From Mariannaea sp. PMI_226 (lineage: Eukaryota; Ascomycota; Sordariomycetes; Hypocreales; Nectriaceae): a stretch of 64,000 nt of DNA. Location of the stretch: positions 1,054,001-1,118,000 of the forward strand of contig JANFOG010000002.1 of the NCBI GenBank assembly GCA_024336345.1, read 5' to 3'. Made by a program: the position numbers and the translations under genes. Numbering within the stretch: position 1 is the stretch's first letter; every line of letters begins with the position of its first letter. Below the pieces are notes generated by a model. It had not been told where the DNA came from. It made no database searches and saw only the letters and a list, made by a program, of their open reading frames with translations. This document shows positions 34,826 through 45,451 of this stretch, one piece after another.

Positions 34826-35888
34826 CTATAGTTGACGATGTACTCGGGTCATGGGAGTGTCTTCCCCGAGGTCCACGAAAGGCCCCCCCCCTGATAAGGG
34901 CTTTAGGGTGTAACAAGTCTCGTGTCCTCTTTCGACGTCGGTCACGATATCCACCCGGCACCAACTATCGTTCAGCCGACGATGTTGTTCGAGTTGGTAC
35001 TCCATACCATTCTCGAATTGGTATACGGGCCTCATTTCCAGGTTATCAATCGCGTAGTTTCTGGTGGAGATGCGGCGCACCCCGGATCGTCACCCGCGAG
35101 GCCGCTGCATGTGTTCTGGATGCGAGAAATTTGAAGCGCGCAGAAGAGCGATGAGGCACAGAGCGAATATTGTTGAAAGACCCTGTCGATAGGGAATTAA
35201 ATTCCCCAAGCCTCAGTGGCAATTAGGGCGATGACAGTCCTCCCCAAAAAGCCCAAATCGTATATCCTTCAAAGAAAATACAGGGAAAGCGGGGGAACAA
35301 CGTCCACCTGTCATTGGCTTTGTCAGGTAAGCTTAGAAGCACCATAAAGCCGCCAAGTGGATTGTGACTATCTGGGGAATCTTTAGCTTCGCCGGCCTCG
35401 GTTGTACTGTACTTCCACTCCATAAAACCTGCTTCAACGTGGATCGTCTGCGATGCGTCATCTCCATCGGCCCCAAACTGAAAGATTAGGAGAGATTTTT
35501 TTTCTGGTAAAATTGGCTCGAGACATTGTGTGGCCAGGGACGAGTCTTGTTAGGGCTTCCAGGAGTCCATGACGTTGAACGAACTCATTTTACTGTCCTT
35601 GGTTTATTTTTCAGAATCAAGTGGAATATCTCGGATTTTCACAGGCCCAAAAAAGAAGCCGTCAACTGAGCTCCCAATCGATAGGCAATCGTCCTCTTCC
35701 GGCAATCGTTCTCTTCCTTTTTTTCCAACTTTGCCTCAGGGGTTCGGGATTGTCAATGAGCTATCAACGAATCGCAGTTGTTGATACGACTTTTTATAAC
35801 GTAGATCATCTGGTCCTTGTCTGAACAAGGAAGCCTCCCTGTTGCGATAGTCAGGAACGTTCAATGCAAATCCCGATGCTGTAATTCA
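34826..35888 (-). pseudogene. Possible decayed coding sequence, unknown family
   Basis: One minus-strand frame from 35885 to 35223 (221 codons) has only three stops (TGA at 35738, TAA at 35606, TAA at 35552) and reads as protein-like between them, for example FQFGADGDDASQTIHVEAGF and GGFMVLLSLPDKANDRW. Each stop is one C-to-T change from a sense codon (CGA or CAA). A second frame (35080-34826) is also protein-like. A splice acceptor with branch ctaat precedes the FGADGDD stretch, so a multi-exon gene is an alternative. I cannot name a family, and chance is not excluded. Confidence 0.22.
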
Positions 35889-36312
35889 GCTTTCGCGAAG
35901 CCGTGGCAGCGCAGCTATGTGACTGGATGTTGTCCGGGCCAAGCATCTAGATTAAGTAGGTGTACTCCGTATGGGAGGGTGGAAACGTAGGTCGGTTAAG
36001 GCTGTTGGACATGGGGAACTCCCCTCTTTACGATCAGTGGATGAAGAATAAAGATGATCCCCCTCCTCCAGCCGCCAGGAACATGTATCAGGAAAGCCAT
36101 CTCAGAATAGGCAAGGCATGCCGTCTTCCTTCGGTTGGCTGCGCTTTCCCCTCTCACATCTTCATAGGCATTCTACCCACTTCGCAATTAGCCAGCCGCT
36201 GCGGACAAGCACTAATTAACTTATAACGACGTGGACTTAGCAGCATGAAGGTGAAGCGCAATAATTAGAGAAAACCCCATGCATGGAAATGACAAATGCC
36301 TACCTAAGTAGT

Positions 36313-36335
36313 ACTACCTACATGCGGTAGGTAGT
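36313..36335. repeat. Perfect inverted repeat ACTACCTAC-ATGCG-GTAGGTAGT
   Basis: Nine-base arms with a five-base loop; it could form a small hairpin. It shares the CTACCTAC core with the elements at 28194, 43933 and 48059. Confidence 0.75.
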
Positions 36336-36933
36336 GCATACTAGGTCTATCTGAGGCCGGGATAAAGTATCCCATTGCATTCTCATACGATCACGAGGAC
36401 AGGCAGCATCGGGGAATACCTCCAGTACACTAGGTATTGAAACTCGGTTCATTGCAATCGGAGTTGACTTGGATAAGAGTGAGCCCACCACAGACAGGAC
36501 ACCCAGGTACAGCGCCATGTTTTCTCTCCACGGTTACACAAAGTCAGGTACTTTAGACAAACCTGGATACCTAAGGAAGCTTGTATACATTCAAGGCTGG
36601 TGCCTTGAGCCAATTATGCCACCAGCATCAATTGCCCTCTTGCTATACCTCAATAGGATTATTTCTACCCACATCGTTCCCAGTATGCATTCAATATTGG
36701 GTGTCAAGTCGTCAATGGGAGGGACACCAGACGCAATGCTGATACGCCGGTTAGTACATAGTAAATACGGCGTCTGTCCTCTTTCTGAAGTGAGAAATGC
36801 ATGGAGAACACATCCTGGTGATTGTAATGTTTAATTCGAGTGCTTGTGCTTACAGTGGATTATTAGGGGGGTTGAATTGCTTCCGCTTCAGTTCTTGGGA
36901 TCCTACATGCGCTGATGAGCGCTCTCCTTTCAC

Positions 36934-36953
36934 AAAAAAAAAAAAAAAAAAAA
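36934..36953. repeat. 20-base poly-A run
   Basis: Twenty consecutive A residues on the plus strand in gene-free DNA. It may be a simple-sequence tract or the tail of an old retroposed copy; nothing recognisable precedes it. Confidence 0.8.
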
Positions 36954-37891
36954 GTTCCCTTCTCATGATGATTTCGTTGGCTTACGTAGTACTGGGTGTG
37001 CACCTGCCACCCAAGTACCTGGTCTCCCTTGAGCCAGGGGCACGTCCCAGCTGACGGCTCACCTGGAGCTACCTTCTCTCCAGTGAATAGGTGCTCGTTT
37101 GTGGCCCCCTCCTCTTTTGTTACACACTGTGTTGTTCTAAGAGACACCCCCCATTCCCCGCCCCTCACAGTTGGTGATGCCCCAAGCGGAGCACGCAACT
37201 CAGCCTTTTGGGGCGTTTCCTTTTGGGGGCCGCCATTACTACTAATACCACCCCTGAGGTGATAAAGTGGGCAAAAGTCCTTGGAATGAGCAATGAATGG
37301 GGGGTAATAACTGGAGCCGCTGAGGGGAGGCCAGCTCATGTGAAAGTTGTTGGTTGGGTAGTTTGATGATAGAGTTGTAACATGTTTGACAACGGGGGGG
37401 ATTGGTCCCTCATATATCATGGCTTGGAATCATTGGCAAACGCGACTTGTGACTTTCTTGATTAAAAAGAAGAAGAGGGTGTTAAAAGGGGCGAGTGAAT
37501 ACGTGCAGAAAAAAAAAAGAAGAAGAAAGAAGGAAAGAATTGGAACTAAGCCGCCACAAGGGTGTAGTGACTTATCCTCACTCTTAGGTTCCAAGAAGAT
37601 GAAGTACACGTGGTTGGCATTCGTTTCTGTCAGCGAAGAAACGGGAAATCTGGGACCCTCCCTCCAATCCTGTCATCCACATCAATGAATATTGTGCCTG
37701 AGAAAGTTTCACTCAGCCTCTTTCAAGGGTCGCTTGTGCAAGGTGTGGCACACGGAGTGGACCAGCGTTTGAAAAAAAAAAAAAAAATCTGTCACTGCCG
37801 ATTCCTGGTCGCTCAATCGTGAATCCCAACAAACCTCTTATATCAGGGATGAGCAGGCAATGGCCCGATCGCTTCAGTACTGAAGGGCATC

Positions 37892-37911
37892 ATCAGATCA
37901 GATCAGATCAG
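37892..37911. repeat. ATCAG pentamer array (four units)
   Basis: Four tandem ATCAG units in gene-free DNA, overlapping GATC sites. Confidence 0.85.
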
Positions 37912-40900
37912 GGCGGCTGGATGGATAACTTAACTTACCTAGGCAACTTACAGTGCCAGGGTTCCTGTTGTCAGGGCAGGGTTTAGTGTTAGGGGTAGGG
38001 CAGGGCCAAAGACCGAGTTCAACGAACGCCTACTAGATGTGGCCAAACGGCACACATGGATACTTTTTGTGGAGGGTACTTTGGCTTGACTCCTGGAGCC
38101 ATTGGCCTCTAGGTCAGTTAGGTACTAACGTATAACCTTGGGATGCTTAAAATGCACTGCAACAGGACCGTCGACTGCTTGACAGCTAGTAATTCATTGG
38201 TGGACGGGACGGCTGTCTACAATTTGCCCACTGTAAGTCAATGGAAGCCAACGCGGCTTTCATCAACGACATGAAATCGTACTGGCCGGCTGAACCACTG
38301 TCTCGCCCAAGTCCGTGACCATGTTGTCAGAGATTGAACGAACTCTGCGGATTGACCAACAGAGTCAATAATTCATTCCCCTGTTCAGGAAGAATCCCTG
38401 CGGACTGGCTCCTCTGCCGTGGCAAATATTCCGGCTGGTCATCTTTTTTTCTTCTTCTTGTATCCCTGCACACACGCAAGAATTGAGCTTCAGTTCACAC
38501 GTGGGCCTTGGGAATTGACCTGAAAGATGTAGGGATTCCTCATCTTTTTTTTTCTGTGAATCAAAATGTTTATTATCCATCAATTGGTCATCATGACTTG
38601 AATTCTCTAATTGAATATACACTCCGCTCTCTCAGTCCAATTCTTCAAGAGCAGGAATCTCTGACTGAGCAACAGAAATATCATCCCACTGATAAGCCTT
38701 GGTAGCTTTCAGGAAAGCGTCTCTTGGATCGGGGTGACTTTCTTCAATCAAAGGCAACAGTGTGTGAAGCAGCACTGTACCGAGTACGGAAGAAGAATTG
38801 TAACCCTGACAGAAATGGATGCAACATGATACCAATGACCGCTACACGCGCCTGCTTGACTTGGAGAGTTTAAGTCAACAAATACAAGCACCACTTGATA
38901 ATGGTGGATCAGGAAGTGAGACAACATATCACAATTCTTTGCTCAGATCAGACGCATAATCTGTGGCTGGATTTTTTCCCTGGTTGTAATTACTGACTGA
39001 CGCGACATCCAGAGGTAGTGATTGATTTGCATTGTCTTCTCCATTTGGTGGGCAATTGGGCTTCCTCCCCACTCTCCTTCAGCCATACTCTCTCGCTTCG
39101 TCCGTGTATCACTGGATCGTGGATTACTATGACCCAAGTCTTACCTTTTTTTTTTCTTGACAAACACCCCCTTTCTCCGCCCGCAGTGTCGTTTCTATGC
39201 AGCGTACTTCTAAAACCAAATGATTTCTCTTCTCTCTTTGCCCAGTGTGACCCTTTGTGGTTCTGAATAGAGGGGGCACAACTTCGGCAGATCCGGGGTC
39301 CCCCTCTCGACCTTAGCCCCGCGCGGCCGGCCTGTCTCTGTGCGAAGGTGTATGTGTGTGCGTGTGTGAGTGTGTGGTGTCTGGCCACGGGACCAAATCT
39401 CGGAGCGGAGGTTGAACCAAAGAGCAGGTATTACCTTACCACTCGGGAGCGAGGTCCTGTCCGAGTCTGGTGACGGATCAGCCCAGAATGAAGAATTGGA
39501 AATGGCCAGGGGACCTGATTTCAACAAGACAACGAACGACTTTGCTGCGACGAACGACTCAGACTTGTTGACATTGGAACACGAACACTTCCCAACCAAA
39601 CCAAACCGCGCGTATCCGTGTACGAAGTGATTTGCACAGGAAGGAAAAAATATTCCGACCATCTTCACCCCCTTCTTCCCTTTGACGCTGAAGATTGTAC
39701 ATTTGCTTCCTTGTCTCCCATCCAAATCTGGCCAATTGCCCTGCGTTCCCCCCTCTGACCGGAGATTCACCACCGGACGAAGCGCCCGGGAGGCGCTGCA
39801 TACCGTGCGAGGTGCTTTGGAGCTAAGCAAGCGGCACGGATCATCAGAAAGGGAATTTGCGACGCCCTGGACGGACGGGAGGGCAAACCCAAAACATTTC
39901 TGCGGTGCGCTGGAGCCCGCTGCAACGCTGGGCGAAGTGCCTCTCTGACGCCCTGAACGGCTGCAGTAACTGCGCGTTGCCTGGTTGGTGCCCTCACTCC
40001 AATCAATGCTTTGTCTGGTCCGTACTTCGTACTTCGTACAGTGCATTCGACGGCGTGGACGTGGCCCTGAAATCAACCACAGGAGCAAGCCCACGGCTGA
40101 GCCCCCATTCGACGGCCCATTGCAACTCTCCATCTGGCTTCTTTCGAGTTAGGTCGCAATCCCCAATGGCACTTTTCCCACCAGAGACACCCCCCCTTCT
40201 CTGCCATGTACCTGCCTCATAGGCTCTGACTATCGGCCTTCACCTCACCCCAGGCACGCACACACACACCCCCAGGCCTGCTTGGACTCTCTCTCTTGTC
40301 ACTCTTCGATACGACACACTCCATCGCTCTGATGATCGGCCAGTAAGTCGGCGGGCCAATAACCTGCGAGTCACCATCCCCACACCCGTCGCTATCGAAT
40401 AGCCGGCCCTGGATGCCACACCCCCAAGAAGGTCGAAGCGTAGCACCACAGAACCAGGCATAGTGCCAGGTAGAAGGCGTTGGAACCAAGCCCATGCCTT
40501 GGCTCCGTCCCCAAGTCCACTGTACCGTACCGTCTCTCGCTGGCCCGATGTCCCTCCATGCCGTACTGCTGGTGAGGAGGAACCTAAACTACTGCCCGCC
40601 GTGATACCGGTACTGTGCTGTTCCCCCAGCTCTGTTGGGTGACTCCCCCTCCCTGCCCCCTCCCACCCCTCAAGTTCCGATAATCGCATAGGAGAGTGAG
40701 TAATTCACCACAAAGGGAGGAACGGGAAATACTTCAGACACCCAATTAACCTGCGGAGTACAGTACAATGCTATGGGCCTTGCTACAACCGCCCCCGCAG
40801 TGCCACACACACACCCCAGGCTCAGAGTGATCCTCCCAAAATATTATTTCTCGTCCATTCTGCTACACTTCTCGTGAGATTTCGCCTCTCACCACTTTTA

Positions 40901-41032
40901 GACCTTTCTCCAACATCATCCATCCACGATAACTCTACCCAAAGGAAAGCTACGATCCAATCTACACGCTTATTCCGCGGTCGATCGACTACCGTCGTGT
41001 CGAATCCCGAGCGTATTCCAACCTACCCGACA

Positions 41033-42681
41033 ATGGCCTCTTCTAAAGTACGCCCGCCGCCACCCTCGGTGATTGTTCAGCAACAGCCCTGCCCGGTCTT
41101 GTCCTGTCCATGACTTGTCACCGGGCACGGCTAGGCTCTTCTCCCAACCACTTGCCAAAGGCCCAGATGTGCTGATCTCCTTTACCCGCTTCTCAGGAAA
41201 TGCAGCAGTCCTCGAGGCCATTGACGCAACACCGTTCCCCAATGTCGAGTGCTGCCTCGGGCCTAGGTGGCCGTCAACCCCACGCTCGAGCAAGCTCCCA
41301 TTCTCTTCTTACGGGTGCCCTCAATGCCAATCACCGCGTAACCCGCCGCAAATCCGTCACCAACCCAGGCTCTAACGTGACTGCCTTGGCCGCCGCTCTT
41401 CGAGACAGTGAGAGGTCCGCTGCTGTTCCCATCTCCACGGGACGCCGAAATACCATGTCAAAGAGTGCCGCTGCCCGAGCAGCTATCGTGGGTAGCCTCC
41501 CCTCTCCGCCGGCGAGCCTGCCGACCAATAAGTCGATTTCCGATGCGAAGCGAGAACTAAATGGGAGTGCTATTGACGATGACCCCAACGAGGGTTCCGC
41601 CGATGAGGGAACTTTGAAGTTCCAGAAGGCTCGCACCAGACGCGCGAGCGATGGTCAGTCCCTAGTCAAGGAGGGCAAGAAGAGCAACAGGGTGGAGGTT
41701 CGCTGTGACAAGTGTGGCAAGGGCTACAAGCACAGCAGCTGCTTGACCAAGCATCTGTTCGTACCCCTCCCTCCGCCGTGTCATTTCCGATCCCACTGCC
41801 TTCTCTTAATGACGCCAAATTTCGAGTGGCTTTGGCGTTCAACGCTGTACACTGCCGTGATTGTGTGAACTAGATTTGTTGACTCGTGGGTTAGGTGGGA
41901 GCACACTCCCGAATGGTCTCTTACCTCGAAACTGCTCATTTCCAAGCACCAGCAGGTTCAACTGCTCGAGGCTGCATCTGTCCTGGTTGCCATGAACGGC
42001 AACCCCAAGGACATTGCCACGACGCCTCCAGACTCGGCCAAGGATTTCCAGAGTGAAGGCGAGTCCCTATCCCCAGCTGCCTCTGGATACTCGGACCCTG
42101 CCGAACGCCAGAGTTCGGCCGATACCACTCCACCCCCGCCTGGTGAGAGGTTCAACTTGGACGGTACCTCGTTCCTGAACAAGGGCTTTGGTGGTGAAGA
42201 CTTCGCTCGAAGCTACCAATCTGCTCATTTCGGAAGCTCGTTTGGCGGTAGCGCCCCGCCTGACTCGGGCTTTGGACACTTCCGCCAAACTAGCAACGAT
42301 TTCCGACCACCATCATCGGGGCGCAATGCCACTGGTCAAGACGACAGAGATCTTGCAGCAGCGGTTGAGTTGCTCAGCTGCAGCTTCGGGAGTAACAACG
42401 GATCTCGAAGCGTGATGTTGCCATCAGATGCGCCGCCTGTCCCACCGCTGCCGGCACAATATCTTGACCAGGCAAACTCGCTGTCATCTGCTGGTTTTAT
42501 TAATAGCTTCCCCCGTCGACAGCCTGAAAGCTTCACACGTGGAGAGATGCGACGTCCCAGTGAGGACGTCAAGATGGAAGAAAGCGGCGAGTCGTCCGTC
42601 GATGACGACGACTTTGCCATGCGTGAACTTGGACGTAGCGAAGAGGAGGATGACGGAGTTTTCGGACGCATGGAGGAATAA
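41033..42681 (+). CDS. Single C2H2 zinc-finger protein, putative transcription factor
   Basis: Three exons (41033-41047, 41197-41756, 41895-42681) encode 453 aa. One classical finger, CDKCGKGYKHSSCLTKHLWEH, uses Cys175, Cys178, His191 and His195 and is split by the second intron between His191 and Trp193. It is followed by WSLTSKLLISKHQQVQLLEA, a conserved helical stretch. The N-terminus is basic and Ser/Ala-rich; the C-terminus is Pro/Ser-rich and ends in a very acidic tail that could serve as an activation domain. A nuclear DNA-binding role is inferred. The first exon encodes only MASSK. The second donor is the unusual gttcgt, chosen because CT|G keeps the finger intact; failure to splice would stop translation at 41868 with half a finger. 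Confidence 0.83.
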
Positions 42682-43846
42682 ATGATTGATTATCAGCATC
42701 ATATCATCATCATCATATCGGCCTTTGGTTTTTTTTCTTCTTATTTTTTTTCATTTCTTTTCTTATAACGACCGGACGGAGTATTCTCTTGGGTCGGGCA
42801 TGTTGGCTCTGGAGTTGGATTTATTGGATGATGTCGGAGGACAGGCGCGTTGTCAAATTTCTGTATCACGAGATATCGTGTCTGTATGAGGTGGTCCAGC
42901 TCCGCCGCCGATTTTCAGCACCGAAGAGTGGAGGGCTTGTTTGCGTTTTGCCTAGGTATATATCTGGGGAAGAGCAGACGAGATTGCATCGCCACGAGGT
43001 TAAAGTGAAGATCTGGAGAGGCGTCGAGCGGACGCCCGAATAAATACCTACCTATCAAATGGAAAGGAAAATATTATGAAAGACAAATATGAACCTCACG
43101 TAGATGTGCTTGCTGAAATTACCCAGACAAGGCATTGGTCCAGTTATGGTACACAATACAACCGGGAGGACGGGACGTGAGGATGGCACGACGGGGTTTT
43201 GGATGTAGACGGTTCATTGACAAGCTCATCAATCACATCAGAGGCAGCTGGCTTGTGGCGAACATTAAGCTGATTGGTGATGATTGGATATCGAAGAGCG
43301 AAGATCATCAGGGCCGTAGCCAATGCAGCCCGCGGCAAGACGAGGTCACACACTCAGCAGGCAAAGCGATAGTGACGATGCAAGGCACCAGAACCTGAAT
43401 ATGAGATGAGGGAGAGGAAGGCGATACAAGTAGACAAGGACAACGTCTTGTTTATTGAGAGATATGATAACTGTACCATGTCTGGCGAAGATGAAGAAGA
43501 ATAGAAAGAGGATGAAAAATTTTTACCACCTGGTATAAGTTAGCTGCTTGGTGAGGTCTCCGTAACTTAGTGGGAATCAAGCCCACTTGGATGAGATGAG
43601 TGGGGGGGAGAGAGAGCTAAGGTCGGATCGCTCCAATGTTCTTTTTTAGAGTGGATGAAAGGCAATGATGGGGACTGGACTGATTGGCGGCGGGGGCATT
43701 TCTCAATGAGCTCATGAACAAGACAAAGGGATTCTAATGAGCTTTATTCAACAGCCTCTGCCTCTGGGGTAATTACTATAGAGTACTGAGATCTATCTAT
43801 CGCTGCTGCTTGTAGATAATTGCTCCACAGGGTAGATGCGGTGGTG

Positions 43847-43864
43847 TAGGTAGGTAGGTAGGTA
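43847..43864. repeat. (TAGG)4 microsatellite
   Basis: Four tandem TAGG units followed by TA, complementary in sense to the CTAC array at 28194-28214. Confidence 0.85.
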
Positions 43865-43932
43865 CCTTAATTATTAGGTTCAGTTCTGTCGGTATGCGGC
43901 GAGCGTTTCCCTAGCGACACAGACGACGTCAC

Positions 43933-43994
43933 CAGCTACCTACATACCTACCTAAGGCACCTGAGCAAGGTAGCCTACCGTAGGCAGGTAGCTG
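43933..43994. repeat. 62-bp element bounded by CAGCTACCT/AGGTAGCTG inverted repeats
   Basis: The terminal 9-bp arms are perfect reverse complements. Inside lie further dyads, CCTAAGG and CCTAC-C-GTAGG, so the whole element is highly palindromic. It could be a small foldback element or a cruciform-prone sequence; no coding capacity. Confidence 0.6.
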
Positions 43995-44280
43995 TATTTC
44001 CCCGCTGAAGCTCTCCCGCAAAGCTGCCCCATAATACTTCTCGCATATCGTCCCGCCTTCCCATCAATGAGCACTGAGACCCGTCATCTTAAACTCCAGT
44101 TGTCGCAAGGCAGAACATCTAATATTGTCCCGTCGCATGACGAAACCCCGTCACTCATTTTTTTGTTTTAATTCTGGTTAAAGCTTTTCCCTTACTATTT
44201 TGATCAACTATCCACCTCGGACAAGATTCGGCGGTGGTAGAAAAACCGAAAACGAACTCTCAACACAAGACACTATCGAA

Positions 44281-45451
44281 ATGTCTACCCAGCGACGTGT
44301 GACTGCCGCGCAACGGGCCGACGTTGGAGTTGGTGCTGGCTCAGTCGCGGAACCGTCGCCAGCTCGACGGTCTGCATTGCCCGTCATGGTGCAGTTCCCG
44401 CTAGTCACGGTCCTCAGCTTCGTCATGGCGAGCCTTGGATACAGCTTCCTGGCTGAGGTGACAAAGGGCGATCTCGCCACCGTCAGTCGAACTCAGGAAT
44501 CCTGGGAGGAGGTGGCCGTGTTGGCCGGGTGGAGAGTGTGAGTTCCTTGAGTCACGACTTAATTTATCGCCAGGTTGTTGTACGATTGCTGACCGGAACA
44601 TTGCTTGACAGTGTCGAGTTGGCCTTGGGATGGTTCGGAAAGCTGGATAGCTTGGATGTTGCCATGCTGGATCTGCTGTCGCATGGCCCTCATGTTTGTT
44701 TTACCCCGCCACTCTCTGATTCATCTTGCATGCTGTCAACCATGAGTATTACACGCGCACAACGACTAACGAACGCCGCGGCTAGTATTACCTTCTCTCA
44801 ACCTTTTACGGCGTCAGTGTCTCGACGTCTTTATTGGCTCTAATTATCGACATCGTCTCCGCTGCCGTGCCGTTCTACCTGCTCCGCCCGCTCTCCGCCG
44901 TTCATAGTCCTTCAGCTGCGGCTAAGCTGCATAACCGTGAGCTTCTCGACGTATCGACTCAGCTCTACACGGTAGCTTTGTCGACTGGCATCTATACCGT
45001 TGTCTTGGTCTTATCGTCTCGGTTCTTGTTACCCCGCATCCTGGTTCTCTACTTCTCCAGTGTGCTTACGGTCGAGCCTGCCTATGACGCCTCATTCGTT
45101 TCCATCTTGCCCGTAACCATCTTCTTTGGCGTCGTCGCGAGCACCTTCATCTTTGCACCCTTCGCGACGACTGGTCATGCCCAAGAGGATGACAAGATTG
45201 CTGCATTCGACCCTGTGGAGGCTTCGCTGGGCGAGACGGTGTGGTGGAATGTCTGGGGCTACACGGCTAAAGCAAAAGTGGTGATTCGCCGGACAGCCGT
45301 GGCCGTACTTGTGTCGGCTGTGAGCACTTACTTGTCCGGATCTAGGACACTGCACGGTGTCGACTCGGTAGGCGCTGCCGCCTTCGCGGGCGTCTGGGCG
45401 TTTGCAGCTCTATTGACAGGCGTCGGCTTGGGCTTTGTTGGTCAAGAGTAA
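44281..45451 (+). CDS. Multi-pass membrane protein of unknown function
   Basis: Three exons (44281-44537, 44612-44693, 44786-45451) encode 334 aa. After a polar N-terminus of about 33 residues, hydrophobic segments lie near 36-57, 114-146, 174-204, 215-238, 279-297 and 307-331, so about six membrane helices are expected. Recognisable blocks are SLGETVWWNVWGYTAKAKVV and HGVDSVGAAAFAGVWAF; I know this as a conserved fungal type but no function is established. The stop codon lies inside a consensus donor (GAG TAA GT reads as A|GTAAGT), so an alternatively spliced, longer C-terminus cannot be excluded. Confidence 0.78.

Larger units (their letters stand above)
32659..41032. other. Gene-poor tract, 8.4 kb
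   Basis: I see no intact gene here. The longest open frame (minus strand 39210-40133) lacks family motifs and consists of GC-rich, low-information sequence. Contents worth naming are a possible decayed gene on the minus strand (34826-35888), a 9-bp-arm hairpin (36313-36335), a 20-A run (36934-36953), a TCAGA array (37892-37911), and the CT-rich promoter/leader of the C2H2 gene at about 40850-41030. Homopolymer runs of A or T are frequent. Confidence 0.5.
42682..44280. other. Intergenic 1.6 kb with CCTACC-type repeats
   Basis: No gene is recognised. The region holds the C2H2 3' end (T-rich near 42728-42760), a TAGG array (43847-43864), a 62-bp inverted-repeat element (43933-43994) and the promoter of the following membrane-protein gene. 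Confidence 0.5.

Noticed and set aside
29023..35888. Possible biosynthetic gene cluster around the hydrolase
   Set aside because: No polyketide synthase, peptide synthetase, P450, transporter or pathway regulator is near; neighbours are housekeeping or unknown genes.
36863..37420. 185-codon open frame on the minus strand
   Set aside because: It runs through a 20-base homopolymer (poly-Phe) and shows no conserved block.
37892..37911. Tandem ATCAG units considered as a CRISPR-like or minisatellite array
   Set aside because: Unit is 5 nt with no spacers and only four copies; a simple microsatellite in a eukaryotic genome.
39210..40133. 307-codon open frame on the minus strand
   Set aside because: No family motif, compositionally like its GC-rich surroundings, no leader or splice logic; overlapping frames on the other strand are equally open.
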